Below, piece by piece: positions 32,937-42,343 of a DNA stretch of 64,000 nt. The translations under genes and the position numbers were made by a program. The notes below the pieces were generated by a model, which searched no databases, was not told the origin of the DNA, and worked only from the letters and a program-made list of their open reading frames with translations. This DNA comes from an uncultured Lachnospiraceae bacterium. Its GTDB lineage: Bacteria; Bacillota; Clostridia; Lachnospirales; Lachnospiraceae. Numbering within the stretch: the first letter of the stretch is position 1; every line of letters starts with the position of its first letter. The DNA lies in NCBI GenBank assembly GCA_903789615.1, contig CAIFEV010000006.1:52108-116107 (forward strand). Reading direction: 5' to 3'.

Positions 32937-33284
32937 TCATCCGTTCTTCGGTATCTTTCTCTCAACGAACCAGAGTCCGTTCTCCTCGTAATACAGAGAA
33001 ACCACACTCCCCTGAATCAGGCACTGATACCGCATTCCGGCGCCGCCGGCCCGCAGGCTTGCCCTTCTCTGCACATTCATCACCCGGTCAATGGCAAATT
33101 GTCTTCCGTCCTCCCAGATAATTTTCCTCGGCATCATGACGCCCTCCGGCGAAAAATCCGCGTTGACGCCCACATAAGCCTTGTACGGATTCTCCGGCGT
33201 GACTTCCAGATGCTTCTCATAAAGCGGCAGAACGGCCGGGCGGTCCGCTCTGCCGGAATCATGATGATAATCATAAACGCCCAT
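32937..33284 (-). CDS. Conserved hypothetical protein of dinB-linked type
   Basis: A 115-residue protein with AYVGVNADFSPEGVMMPRKI, IWEDGRQFAIDRV, RRASLRAGGAGMRYQC and WFVERK. I recall this sequence pattern from small clostridial proteins encoded beside Y-family polymerase and XRE-S24 repressor genes; no biochemical function is established. ATG 33284 with AGGTG 7 nt upstream is preferred over 33317. It is divergent from the repressor. Confidence 0.7.
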   Translation of the reverse strand: MGVYDYHHDSGRADRPAVLPLYEKHLEVTPENPYKAYVGVNADFSPEGVMMPRKIIWEDGRQFAIDRVMNVQRRASLRAGGAGMRYQCLIQGSVVSLYYEENGLWFVERKIPKNG

Positions 33285-33321
33285 ATGGTTCACCTGCCTT
33301 CCCACATTCATAAGCACTTCA

Positions 33322-33350
33322 ACTATACAGCTTTCATCTTTAGATGTACA
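33322..33350 (-). promoter_or_regulatory. Promoter of the 115-residue protein gene
   Basis: Minus-strand -35 TGTACA (33350-33345), 17-bp spacer, -10 TATAGT (33327-33322). Confidence 0.5.
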
Positions 33351-33379
33351 CCGCCATTTGGCATAGTTTTATCTATTCT

Positions 33380-33395
33380 CATTCGATTTTCATTG
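33380..33395 (+). promoter_or_regulatory. Candidate SOS-type operator at repressor promoter
   Basis: CATTCGATTTTCATTG overlaps the repressor -35. It shares the pattern CnnTnGATTTTCnnTG with a site in the dinB promoter; each shows a 4-bp direct repeat 11 bp apart. Confidence 0.45.
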
Positions 33396-33421
33396 CATGA
33401 GCTCCTTCCCTGTGGTATGCT
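33393..33421 (+). promoter_or_regulatory. Promoter of XRE-S24 repressor
   Basis: -35 TTGCAT (33393-33398), 17-bp spacer, -10 TATGCT (33416-33421). Confidence 0.65.
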
Positions 33422-33491
33422 GAACATAAATACAAAAGCGTTCCGGTGTGCACTCAGGAAAATATCCGACCCGTGAAAGGAGCCGCATTCT

Positions 33492-34202
33492 ATGAATTCC
33501 ATTGGCAGAATCATCCGCAGATACAGAAAGCTCCGCCATTATACGCAGGCAGATCTGGCAGAAAAACTGGCAGCCTGTGATATCCGCATCACCTCAAAGG
33601 CCGTATGGGCCTGGGAAAAAGGAAGTGCAGAACCATCTGCCGGCACTTTCCTGCAGGTGTGCCGGATTCTTGATATCCCGGACTGCATGGAAGAATTCTT
33701 CGGAGAAAACCCGAATAATCCGCTCTCGGTTTTAAATGATGACGGAAAGGCTCTCGTCCGCCAGTACATCAACGCCCTCGTCAGCCCGGTGCGATACCGG
33801 AAAGAAGCAGGAACCCTTCCGGGCGGCGCCGGAAACACCCGGCCCATCCGGCTGTACGATCTGCGCGTGTCCGCCGGAACCGGAAATTTCGCAGATTCCG
33901 ATCAGTACGCACAGATTGATGTAGATGAAAATCTGGCGAAAGATGCCGACTTTGCCGTCACCATCGCCGGTGACAGTATGATGCCCCGATTCAGGGATCA
34001 CCAGACTGTCTTTGTGCATGAGCAGTCCGCCCTGGAGAGCGGTGAGATCGGCATCTTTTATCTCAACGACAGCGTCTATATCAAGAAATTCCAAAACGAC
34101 GCCAGGGGGCTGTATCTGATTTCCCTGAATCCGGCATATGATCCGATCCCCGTGGATCCGGCCCGGGATTCATTCCGTATTTTCGGGAAAGTTCTCGGAT
34201 GA
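33492..34202 (+). CDS. XRE-S24 (LexA/CI-like) self-cleaving repressor
   Basis: A 236-residue repressor. Residues 5-65 are an XRE HTH (IIRRYRKLRHYTQADLAEKL, ITSKAVWAWEKGSAEPSAGT). The C-terminal half is an S24 peptidase: cleavage-site candidate A128-G129 in LRVSAGTG, catalytic Ser162 in AGDSMMPRF, and Lys198 in SVYIKK. DNA damage would trigger RecA-stimulated autocleavage and derepression, by family analogy. It sits beside dinB and a dinB-linked small protein, consistent with an SOS-type regulator. ATG follows AAAGGAG. Confidence 0.88.
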   Translation: MNSIGRIIRRYRKLRHYTQADLAEKLAACDIRITSKAVWAWEKGSAEPSAGTFLQVCRILDIPDCMEEFFGENPNNPLSVLNDDGKALVRQYINALVSPVRYRKEAGTLPGGAGNTRPIRLYDLRVSAGTGNFADSDQYAQIDVDENLAKDADFAVTIAGDSMMPRFRDHQTVFVHEQSALESGEIGIFYLNDSVYIKKFQNDARGLYLISLNPAYDPIPVDPARDSFRIFGKVLG

Positions 34203-34264
34203 CCGTCTGGTCCGTCCGCATAAAGATCGCAGGCCCCGGTAACGGTGAGGTGATTTTAGACAAT

Positions 34265-34471
34265 ATGAAAGTAAGCAACTGTCTTAAGAAGTGCCGGAAA
34301 GAAAAACAGGCGACCCTTCAGGATGTGGGAGAGGCCACCCTGACGGACGCAACGACGATCTGGCGCTATGAAAATGACAGACGGACTCCCACTTTGGAAA
34401 TGGCACTCCGTCTGTCTGCCTATTACGGAAAACCTGTAAATGAATTGTTCTCCCTTCGCAAAGAGCTTTGA
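34265..34471 (+). CDS. Small XRE family DNA-binding protein
   Basis: A 68-residue HTH protein: LKKCRKEKQATLQDVGEATL, TDATTIWRYENDRRTPTLEMALRLSAYYGKPVNELF. It probably forms a second regulatory layer with the S24 repressor. Start is uncertain: ATG 34265 gives the usual XRE N-terminus but its ribosome site (GAGGTG) is distant; an ATG at 34199 overlaps the repressor stop (ATGA) and would add 22 residues by translational coupling. Confidence 0.75.
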   Translation: MKVSNCLKKCRKEKQATLQDVGEATLTDATTIWRYENDRRTPTLEMALRLSAYYGKPVNELFSLRKEL

Positions 34472-34485
34472 GTCCTCTTCCCTTT

Positions 34486-35349
34486 TTATCCGGTCTCTCT
34501 GCCCGGCATCCTCTCACATCCCGTGCGGTTTCCGCGCTCCAGATATGAGTGCGGGTGAATCATATGATCATCCGCTGTCGCATCCAGCGAGGAAAGATAC
34601 CGGTCCTGATACATAATTCCCCTCTGCACCACGGAAAATCCGAAGCGTCTGCGCAGGTTATCCGTCATCCGGTCCGCCAGAAGTCTTTTTTCGCGCTGCG
34701 CCTCATTGACAAAAATCGAAAGCTGTACCGGCTGCGTCTCTGCTTTCAGATCACTCACCCGGATTCCGATACTCCGGATCGGCTTCTCCCATGTATAGAG
34801 CTCCCGGAATACGGCATAGGCAGCCGCTTCAATTTCAGAGGAAATGCTGGTCGGTTCCGGAAGCCGTTTCTGCCGGTCGCAGCCGGAAAGATCCGCATCG
34901 CGGACATATACCTCCACCACCTGTCCGACAAAACCGTTCTTCCGAAGCCGGACCGCTACGCTCTCCGAGAGCAGGTACAGCACCAGCTTCACTTCCTCAT
35001 TGTCATTCAGGTCACGCGGCGTCGTCGTGCTGTTTCCGATGCTTTTCACCGGAACTTCCAGCCAGGTTTCACTCACCGGAGTCTGATCCAGTCCTCTCGC
35101 AAAACAGAAGAGCACCATCCTCGGAGGCAGAAAAACGACGTCCGGACAGACCTCCCTGGCCTGCCACAGGGCCATTCCGGTCTTCACGCCGCTGCGCTTC
35201 GCCCTGTAATTCGCTGTCAGCACAATGCCGTGCCGCGCCTGCGGATCACCGCCCACCGCAACGGCTCTCCCCTCCAGTTCCGGGTGATGCAGCATTTCCA
35301 CGGAGGCGTAAAAGCAGTTGCAGTCCACATGCAGAATGATCCGGTCCAT
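34486..35349 (-). CDS. dinB: Y-family DNA polymerase (DinB) with in-frame palm deletion
   Basis: The frame begins as a normal DinB (MDRIILHVDCNCFYASVE, first catalytic Asp at residue 9; HGIVLTANYRAK) up to FLPPRM near residue 78, and then passes directly to CFARGLDQTPVSE, a segment that normally lies about 140 residues later at the start of the little finger. The C-terminal little finger is intact to the end. The deletion is in frame, leaving 287 residues instead of about 420, and removes the palm with the second catalytic acidic pair and the thumb. Polymerase activity is not expected. ATG 35349 follows AAAGGA. Confidence 0.85.
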   Translation of the reverse strand: MDRIILHVDCNCFYASVEMLHHPELEGRAVAVGGDPQARHGIVLTANYRAKRSGVKTGMALWQAREVCPDVVFLPPRMVLFCFARGLDQTPVSETWLEVPVKSIGNSTTTPRDLNDNEEVKLVLYLLSESVAVRLRKNGFVGQVVEVYVRDADLSGCDRQKRLPEPTSISSEIEAAAYAVFRELYTWEKPIRSIGIRVSDLKAETQPVQLSIFVNEAQREKRLLADRMTDNLRRRFGFSVVQRGIMYQDRYLSSLDATADDHMIHPHSYLERGNRTGCERMPGRETG

Positions 35350-35431
35350 ATCGCTTTCCTTTCCGGCAGGGCTCTTCCGAACGGCAGGGCTCACTATCCG
35401 CCTGCGTATATAACCGCCCCACATACATGCC

Positions 35432-35460
35432 ATGATAAAGCGATTGATTTTCGATGTAAA
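35432..35460 (-). promoter_or_regulatory. Promoter of dinB with embedded operator candidate
   Basis: Minus-strand -35 TTTACA (35460-35455), 17-bp spacer, -10 TATCAT (35437-35432). The spacer contains CGATTGATTTTCGATG (35441-35456, plus-strand reading), matching the repressor-promoter motif. Confidence 0.6.
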
Positions 35461-35504
35461 TCTGCTTTTCGGACTATTTTTCTATTTATATTAGATTTTT
35501 GCGT

Positions 35505-38500
35505 TCACTCGGAGCGCAGTGCGCTGACCGGATCGCTTCTCGCCGCCTTTCCGGACGGAATGAGCCCCGCCAGAAGTGTAAGGCCGATAGAAAGCAGCAC
35601 CAGAGCTCCTGCCATGTCAGGCTCCAGAACCGCCGCGATGGCCTGCCCGGTCTTGTGCTGGATCAGCCAGCTGGCCAGTGGTATCAGCGCGAACGTAAGT
35701 CCGATACCAAGGCAGCCGGATATAAATCCGGTTATGATCGTCTCTGCATTGAACACTTCCCGCACATTGTGCTTTGACGCTCCCATGGCGCGCAGAATTC
35801 CAATCTCCTTCCGGCGCTCCAGCACACTAATATAGGTTATCACACCGATCATGATGGATGACACAACCAGGGATATGGACACAAAAGCAACCAGAACCCG
35901 GCTTATCGAATTGATGATATCCGTGATGGACTGCATCATGGTTGCGACCACATCCGAATACGTGATAGCCTTGTCCTTCTCGCCTCTGCTCTTCACATCT
36001 TTGTTGTATGCGTCGATGAGATCTGCGATCTTGTTTTTGGCATTGAAATCCTTCGGATAGATCAGGATGGCCGTCGGGCTGTCCAGATCAGCATATCCGA
36101 GGGCGCTTAAGTTTCCGGCAAGCGATGCCTTGTCACGGTTCAGGAATGAGGTGAGAATCGACTGAAGTTCCGGGATTCCCACGCTCACCTTGATTGCCCG
36201 CCGGAAAGCGTCCTCGTCGACAGTAAAGAAATCGCCGATATTGCTGTTGATGTAACCGGCAATCTGCGGGTAATCCTTTTCAATTGCGGCGAGGACCAGG
36301 CGCTTTGCCTCTCCGGACACATCCCCGGCAAAGGCTGTAATTTCCGCCTGTGCGGCGGCACTCACCTTGTTTATGATGTCCTGACTGACATCATCCCGGA
36401 TACCGGACAGCTTGTTCGCAACGGCATCTGCAACAGCCTGCCTGACGGCGTCCCCGTCAAAGACCTGTGTTACCGCCTCCTGAATCGCCGACCGGGTGTC
36501 AGCAGATGTCAGAAATGCCGTGAAACTGTCTGTCAGCTTCTGCGTCAGCTCCGCGCTTATCTGTTCCAGCCCCGGAATATCATGCGTCCCAGCGTAGGAG
36601 GAAAAAGACTGCAGAAGCGCGCTGCTTATCTGTTTGAGCTGATCCTGGTTTATCTGTACCGACATCTGTGCAAGGGAGGAACCCAGCTCAGATATGCGCT
36701 GCTGTCCCTCCGGGCTTGCCAGATACAGCGCAATCACGTTCGGATCATTCGGCTTCAGAGCCTGGCCGGATCCGGAAGCCGCCGCGTCCCATTTCGCGTT
36801 CTGTGCATCAACCCAGCTGAGATACGCCTGAATCTCCTCCTGAAGTCTGGTCTGTATGACTTCCTTTGAAATCTGCCCGGCGTTTTCGCTCACAATCTTT
36901 TTCACCTGTTCCTGAAGAACCTGCTGTGCCTCACCGGATGCCAGATATTGTCCGATATACTCTATGATCGGCTTTACAATCTGGTTGAGCTGCGCGTCTT
37001 CCCTTCCCTGCTGCGCCGCCGTCTCTGCCTCTTCCTTCAGCTGCTTCCCGTATTGAGTCCCGAGCGACTGAACTGCCTGCTTCAGCGCCTCTTCCGAAAG
37101 ACTGGAAAATGCGGCATTTAAAATGGTATTCAGATCCTCCTGCGTGAGTTCCGGGATTTCCTTCTGTAAAGCATCAAGGTCGATGTAGTCCGAAAGGGAG
37201 ACAGAATCCGCGGCTGACTGTGCCTCTCCGGAAGCGTACTGAACGATCTGCCCCGTTATGCTGTCAATCTCAGAAGTCAGATACGACTGCAGTGTATCCG
37301 CGGAGTCACTGTCTGTTGTCACGTTAAAGGCTTTCGCCACGTCATCGTGATCCAGTGTGACCAGGCTCCCGAAATCAAAGGATGTTCCGCTGTCTGTGAA
37401 CTTCCGCCCTGTAAAGATATCCGTATCCGGGTCAGTCAGCTGCTGTTTCACCGCTTCACTCTCGCTCTCCCGCCCGATGATCTCATTAATCAGGCCGCGC
37501 GGATACCCGATGCCGGACGTCAGCATCATGTTGGAAGCGTCTTTTTTTGCCTGAACGATTCCGACAATGGTCAGGTCTTCGCCATCCGCCACAAGATCAG
37601 ACATATAGCCGGCATCGTCGGACTTGTCACTCCATACGTTCATGTCCGGATCGTATACATAGACGTCACTGCCCAGGATCAGCTTGAACTTCCGTCCCAG
37701 GAAGTCACTGTAATGACACACTTCCTTCTCATCATCCGAAGTGCCGGAAGAATCTTCTTCCGCCTCCGTTTTTCCTTCCGTTTCCCCTCCGGTATCGTCT
37801 GCGTTCTCCGTGCCGCCGACGACCGATACGGCGCTCTGCGCCAGACTCAGAATCGAGTTGTCGGATCCGGATGAAAATTTATTAATCATGCTCCGGAGCT
37901 CATCCGGATCTTTGATTCCCAGTTCATAAAGCAGAAAATCCGAGGTATGACCGTCTGCCGTCAGGACCAGCACCAGCTCATGGTTATTCTCGGGCCACCG
38001 GCCCGCGCGCACGTCATAGGAGCTTTTGTAAAGCTCCGCGTTGGACGGCATCGCATGAAAGATGGACTCACCCACAATTCCATTCATAAGGCTGCTCACG
38101 TCGATGATCGAAGTCAGCATATCCGAGAGCATTCTGTTCGGATTCAGCTGTTCGATCGTCCCGTCCGCGTCGTTATAACTGTAAATCTGCGGCTCCACGC
38201 CGTAATTGTACTCGATGTCTGTCACATAGCTGTCAATACCCGACTCCCCGCTCTCCAGATACTTTTTGAAGGAAACCAGGTCATTGGCGTTCATGCCGGT
38301 AAAAATGTCTTTTGCCAGAGTATTGACGGCGATTTCATCGGAGCCGGAAGCCATATCCGTATCGCCTGTACTGCCGGACAGAGATGTCATCGAAAGCGCC
38401 GTGCCGTAGCTCTCGGAGAGAAGCGAGGACCAGTCGATGCCAGTCGAGTAGATTTCAATCGGATACTGCGACAGCGTGGCACTCTCCGTGTTCCGGACAT

Positions 38501-39455
38501 ACTGCTGCAGACCGGTCTCGATCGCCAGAATCAGAGCTATGCCGATGATGCCGATAGACCCGGCAAATGACACCATAAGCGTTCTGGCTTTCTTCGTCCG
38601 CAGGTTCTGAAAGCTGAGCTCCAGCGCGGTCAGAAAATTCATCGAAGTTCGCCGGAATCGGCCGTTTTTAACGGCTTCTTCCTCCGTGTGCGGATGATTC
38701 TCCTCTCCCGAACCGGCAGTGGGAGCGGCAGCAGGGGCGGCGGACGCAGGCGCAGAAACGCACCGCGCCGGATCGTTTTCGGGGAGATCACGGCTTCCTG
38801 CGAAGCGGCCGTCACGGAGCGTCACGATCCGCGTCGCATACTGCTCTGCGAGCTCCGGGTTGTGTGTGACCATGACGACGAGCTTGTCTCTTGCCACTTT
38901 CTTCAGGATGTTCATGACCTGAACGCTTGTGTCGCTGTCAAGCGCACCGGTCGGTTCATCAGCCAGAAGGATTTTCGGGTTGTTGACCAGCGCGCGCGCA
39001 ATGGCAACGCGCTGCATCTGCCCTCCGGAGAGCTGTCCCGGTTTTTTGTGCATGTGATCGCCCAGTCCCACCATGCGCAGGGCAACCTCTGCCCGATGCC
39101 GTCTCTCTTCACCGGACACGCCAGCGATTGTCAGGGCGAGTTCGACATTGGACAGCACACTCTGATGCATGATCAGATTGTAGCTCTGGAAGACAAATCC
39201 AATGGCGTGATTGCGGTATGCATCCCAGTCCCGGTCTGTATAGTTTTTTGTGGAGATCCCGTCGATGACCAGGTCTCCGTCATCATAACGGTCAAGTCCG
39301 CCGATAATGTTCAGAAGCGTCGTCTTTCCGGAGCCGGAAGGGCCGAGAATTGCAACGAACTCTGTATCAGCCAGCGTCAGATTCACGTGGTCCAGCGCCT
39401 TCTGCACGGTATCGCCCGTGCGGTACTCTTTGCAGATGTCATGTAGTTCCAGCAT
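35505..39455 (-). CDS. ABC transporter ATPase-FtsX-type permease fusion
   Basis: A 1316-residue fusion. Residues 1-230 are a MacB/LolD-type ATPase: Walker [10 protein letters not shown] near 40, signature [15 protein letters not shown], Walker [14 protein letters not shown] linker precedes the first membrane segment ([21 protein letters not shown] near 290), then a very large extracellular region (~330-1165) rich in helical Gln/Ala/Ser segments, and three C-terminal membrane helices including [26 protein letters not shown], the FtsX signature. Such proteins act mechanically on envelope peptides or lipoproteins rather than as classic importers. GGAGGG precedes the ATG. No partner permease is needed or seen. 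Confidence 0.88.
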   Translation of the reverse strand: MLELHDICKEYRTGDTVQKALDHVNLTLADTEFVAILGPSGSGKTTLLNIIGGLDRYDDGDLVIDGISTKNYTDRDWDAYRNHAIGFVFQSYNLIMHQSVLSNVELALTIAGVSGEERRHRAEVALRMVGLGDHMHKKPGQLSGGQMQRVAIARALVNNPKILLADEPTGALDSDTSVQVMNILKKVARDKLVVMVTHNPELAEQYATRIVTLRDGRFAGSRDLPENDPARCVSAPASAAPAAAPTAGSGEENHPHTEEEAVKNGRFRRTSMNFLTALELSFQNLRTKKARTLMVSFAGSIGIIGIALILAIETGLQQYVRNTESATLSQYPIEIYSTGIDWSSLLSESYGTALSMTSLSGSTGDTDMASGSDEIAVNTLAKDIFTGMNANDLVSFKKYLESGESGIDSYVTDIEYNYGVEPQIYSYNDADGTIEQLNPNRMLSDMLTSIIDVSSLMNGIVGESIFHAMPSNAELYKSSYDVRAGRWPENNHELVLVLTADGHTSDFLLYELGIKDPDELRSMINKFSSGSDNSILSLAQSAVSVVGGTENADDTGGETEGKTEAEEDSSGTSDDEKEVCHYSDFLGRKFKLILGSDVYVYDPDMNVWSDKSDDAGYMSDLVADGEDLTIVGIVQAKKDASNMMLTSGIGYPRGLINEIIGRESESEAVKQQLTDPDTDIFTGRKFTDSGTSFDFGSLVTLDHDDVAKAFNVTTDSDSADTLQSYLTSEIDSITGQIVQYASGEAQSAADSVSLSDYIDLDALQKEIPELTQEDLNTILNAAFSSLSEEALKQAVQSLGTQYGKQLKEEAETAAQQGREDAQLNQIVKPIIEYIGQYLASGEAQQVLQEQVKKIVSENAGQISKEVIQTRLQEEIQAYLSWVDAQNAKWDAAASGSGQALKPNDPNVIALYLASPEGQQRISELGSSLAQMSVQINQDQLKQISSALLQSFSSYAGTHDIPGLEQISAELTQKLTDSFTAFLTSADTRSAIQEAVTQVFDGDAVRQAVADAVANKLSGIRDDVSQDIINKVSAAAQAEITAFAGDVSGEAKRLVLAAIEKDYPQIAGYINSNIGDFFTVDEDAFRRAIKVSVGIPELQSILTSFLNRDKASLAGNLSALGYADLDSPTAILIYPKDFNAKNKIADLIDAYNKDVKSRGEKDKAITYSDVVATMMQSITDIINSISRVLVAFVSISLVVSSIMIGVITYISVLERRKEIGILRAMGASKHNVREVFNAETIITGFISGCLGIGLTFALIPLASWLIQHKTGQAIAAVLEPDMAGALVLLSIGLTLLAGLIPSGKAARSDPVSALRSE

Positions 39456-39552
39456 ACTCCCTCCATGAATCCGTCCGGATCCCTGTTATTTCGTCATTCT
39501 GTCCGTTTTTGCATTCCCGCAGTTGCATTTTTTCTCCTGCAGGCCTACGATA

Positions 39553-39581
39553 TTGACAGAAGTTCTATCGTGTCATACATT
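39553..39581 (+). promoter_or_regulatory. Promoter of MFS carrier gene
   Basis: -35 TTGACA (39553-39558), 17-bp spacer, -10 TACATT (39576-39581), 63 bp upstream of the start. Confidence 0.55.
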
Positions 39582-39643
39582 TCATATCTTTAACACGCCG
39601 GTACAGCGCCTGTTTTGTGCCGCGCGGGAAAAAGGAGCCGTTC

Positions 39644-41005
39644 ATGAAACTCAAAACCGGTCAGACCGTGCGCATAGGCTTTGCCTTTCTGTCCATCAGC
39701 GCCTTCTGGCAGATGTACAACACCATCATCCCTCTGGTGCTAACCAACACCTTTCACCTCAATGAATCCCTGAGCGGCGTCATCATGGCGCTGGATAACG
39801 TTCTGGCGCTGTTTCTGCTCCCGCTCTTCGGTGATCTTTCCGACCGCTGCAAAAGTCCCATGGGACGGCGCAAGCCTTTCCTACTCTTCGGAACGATTGC
39901 CGCTGTCATTCTGATGCTTTTCCTGCCGGTCATCGACAATTCGTGCTACGAGAACGGATCCGCCGTAAACGCCTCCTCCCGCTTTCCGGCATTTATCATC
40001 GTGCTCGGCATTCTGCTGGTCGTGATGGGTACCTACCGCAGTCCTGCCGTCGCCCTGATGCCGGACTGCACGCCAAAGCCGCTCAGATCCAGAGCCAATG
40101 CGATCATCAATCTGATGGGCGCGCTCGGAGGCATTCTCTATCTTCTGATTTCGGCCGTGCTCTACTCCAAAAGCCGCTCAAACGCCATGAAAGAGACCTA
40201 CGGGCATGTAAACTATCTCCCGGTTTTCATCATCGTCGCCGGAATCATGCTCCTCTCTCTGGCAGTCGTCATGTTCACCGTCGACGAGAAAAAGCTGCAT
40301 GCGGATATGGAGCAGTATGAGGCGGCTCACCCGGAGGAAAATCTCACCGTGAAGGATTCGTCCGGAAGTGAGACACTGCCAAAGCCTGTCAGAAAATCTC
40401 TGACGTTCCTTCTCATATCCATCGCTCTGTGGTTCATCTCGTACAACGGCGTCGAAACATGGTTCACCACCTATGCCGGACGCATGTGGGACATGTCCCT
40501 CGGACAGGCAAACCTCTGCCTGACCATCGCGACCGGCGGCGCAATCCTCTCGTACATTCCGGTCGGCTGGGTCGCGTCCCGCATCGGCCGCAAAAAGACC
40601 ATCCTTACCGGCGTGGTTCTTATGTTCTCCTGTTTTCTGTTCTGTTTCTTTTACACATTTGCCGTCGGGGCATTCAGTCCCGCGCTGTTCGTCATCTTCA
40701 TCCTTGTCGGTATGGGGTGGGCCGCCATCAACGTCAACTCGCTGCCGATGGTCGTCGAGATGTGCAGGGGCTCTGATATCGGCAAATTCACCGGTTACTA
40801 CTACACGTTCTCGATGGCCGCGCAGATAGTGACGCCGGTCGCAGCCGGCTTTCTGATGAACCAGATCAGCTACCAGGTGCTTTTTCCGTACTGTGTCGTG
40901 TTCATGGGTGCAGCTTTCATCACGATGCAGTTTGTGAAACACGGTGATACAGAAGCGGTGAAACGCAGAAAAGGGCTTGACGCTTTTGAGGACATGGACA
41001 CCTGA
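39644..41005 (+). CDS. MFS transporter, SLC45/sucrose-carrier-like
   Basis: A 453-residue twelve-helix MFS protein. The loop 2-3 signature is FGDLSDRCKSPMGRRKPFLLFGT, and YRSPAVALMPDCTPKPLRSRANAIINLMGALGG and GWAAINVNSLPMVVEM match the SLC45/GPH-like sugar carriers. A likely disaccharide or glucoside symporter. ATG 39644 follows AAAGGAG; upstream in-frame codons lie in the leader. No glycosidase is adjacent to fix the substrate. Confidence 0.88.
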   Translation: MKLKTGQTVRIGFAFLSISAFWQMYNTIIPLVLTNTFHLNESLSGVIMALDNVLALFLLPLFGDLSDRCKSPMGRRKPFLLFGTIAAVILMLFLPVIDNSCYENGSAVNASSRFPAFIIVLGILLVVMGTYRSPAVALMPDCTPKPLRSRANAIINLMGALGGILYLLISAVLYSKSRSNAMKETYGHVNYLPVFIIVAGIMLLSLAVVMFTVDEKKLHADMEQYEAAHPEENLTVKDSSGSETLPKPVRKSLTFLLISIALWFISYNGVETWFTTYAGRMWDMSLGQANLCLTIATGGAILSYIPVGWVASRIGRKKTILTGVVLMFSCFLFCFFYTFAVGAFSPALFVIFILVGMGWAAINVNSLPMVVEMCRGSDIGKFTGYYYTFSMAAQIVTPVAAGFLMNQISYQVLFPYCVVFMGAAFITMQFVKHGDTEAVKRRKGLDAFEDMDT

Positions 41006-41051
41006 GGCCGGGCATATATCATTTTGATTTCTGCTCTTTCCCGGCCTTTTT
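41005..41051 (+). terminator. Terminator of MFS gene
   Basis: Stem AGGCCGGG / CCCGGCCT (41005-41012, 41040-41047) then a T5 run. It overlaps the 3' end of the convergent gene. Confidence 0.75.
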
Positions 41052-42128
41052 CATATCGAGAAAGGCGCGGACATAATCGCCGAATCCTTGTGAATCCAGA
41101 ATCGAACAGGCCGCCAGATCCATCCAGGGCGACATGTGTTTCGGATGGCAGGCCAGATAGACATTGCTCCACACAGGGCTGTACTTCTCTTTTGCCTCCT
41201 GCAGCGGCTTAAACCCGTAGATGTAGTTCATATGACCGTAGATATAGTGCTCTGCCTTTTCAAAGAGAGAGGGATCCGGTCCGTCGTTCGTGTTGAAAAA
41301 CGGCGCGATTCCCAGACTCAGATACTGCACGTTTTCTTCTTTCAGTGTCTGCATTATATCATGAAACAGCAGTTCCATGACACCGTGCGGCGCGCCTTCT
41401 CTCCTGCGCATTATGTCGATAATCCATCCTTTTCCGCCAAGATACGGATTGAGCACATTGAATCCCTGAATCATCCCGTCTGGATCTGACGCATAAAAAT
41501 ACCGTTTATCTTCCGGGTTCTCCAGCATCAGGCTCCCGACTGCAAACTGCAGTCTGGCTGTGTGCTTGTCACCCAGCCACTGATCCGTGATATCCCGCAT
41601 CTGTCCTTCTACATCCGGGTTCCGTTTTCGCTGCGGACAATATTCATGAACGGACAGTCCCCGGTGCTGTGCCGTGTGCCAGGAAGAACGCACCTTCGCC
41701 ATTCTGCCGCCTTCCATAGACCAGCTTCGTACATCAAAGGACGCTTCCTCCCCGGCCTTATAGCACCCGTATCCGGCATCATGGTAGTACGGCAGATTCT
41801 TTTCCAGCACGAACAGAAACACGACGTGCAAATGCCTCTCTCCGGAAAATGTCTTCAGGTCTGCGAGAAACTCCGGTATCTGGTCTCTTTTGCATACCGG
41901 ATCCCCGCAGATGACCATCGTGCGGCCGGAAAGAGCGTACGACGCGAAGCCTTCCACGTTTCCCGGAAAGAACCAGGACTTGTCATCCTCGAGTGCCAGC
42001 CCGCAGAGGGAGTTTTCGCCATACTGCCTGATACAGGAACGCACATATGCCCGCCCGCTCTCGTCCCTGGGTTCTGCATGAAACTCTGCCGGATATGCCC
42101 CGATAATCTCTTGTTCCGGACTCTTCAT
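41019..42128 (-). CDS. Phosphatidylglycerol lysyltransferase-type (DUF2156) domain protein
   Basis: A 369-residue soluble protein made of two GNAT-like folds as in the C-terminal synthase domain of MprF: SLCGLALEDDKSWFFPGNVEGFASYAL, ICGDPVCKRD, KVRSSWHTAQHRGLSV and GWIIDIMRRREGAPHGVMELLFHDIM. MprF normally has an N-terminal flippase of many helices; none is present here, so it may aminoacylate a lipid from the cytosol or use another substrate. GGCGGGACGAAG precedes the ATG; a TATAAT box lies about 45 bp upstream. Confidence 0.82.
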   Translation of the reverse strand: MKSPEQEIIGAYPAEFHAEPRDESGRAYVRSCIRQYGENSLCGLALEDDKSWFFPGNVEGFASYALSGRTMVICGDPVCKRDQIPEFLADLKTFSGERHLHVVFLFVLEKNLPYYHDAGYGCYKAGEEASFDVRSWSMEGGRMAKVRSSWHTAQHRGLSVHEYCPQRKRNPDVEGQMRDITDQWLGDKHTARLQFAVGSLMLENPEDKRYFYASDPDGMIQGFNVLNPYLGGKGWIIDIMRRREGAPHGVMELLFHDIMQTLKEENVQYLSLGIAPFFNTNDGPDPSLFEKAEHYIYGHMNYIYGFKPLQEAKEKYSPVWSNVYLACHPKHMSPWMDLAACSILDSQGFGDYVRAFLDMKKAGKEQKSK

Positions 42129-42297
42129 CTTCGTCCCGCCTTTCTAAAACTGAATTATAGTCATTTTTTCACGTCATTTCTACCTTCTGAAATAAATATA
42201 CAGCAAATTCAGACACAAAGCGTTCATTGTCCGAACGCATTTCGTTCACACGTATACCGTACTCTGACGTATCTGCTTCACCTGTTCCTGCAGACTA

Positions 42298-42333
42298 TAA
42301 AAACACGGCGGGACCCGCATTAACGTCCCGCCG
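42298..42333 (-). terminator. Terminator of the malto-oligosaccharide operon
   Basis: A perfect 9-bp stem CGGCGGGAC / GTCCCGCCG (42306-42314, 42325-42333) followed on the minus strand by TGTTTTTAT. Confidence 0.82.
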
Positions 42334-42343
42334 CACATAGTGT

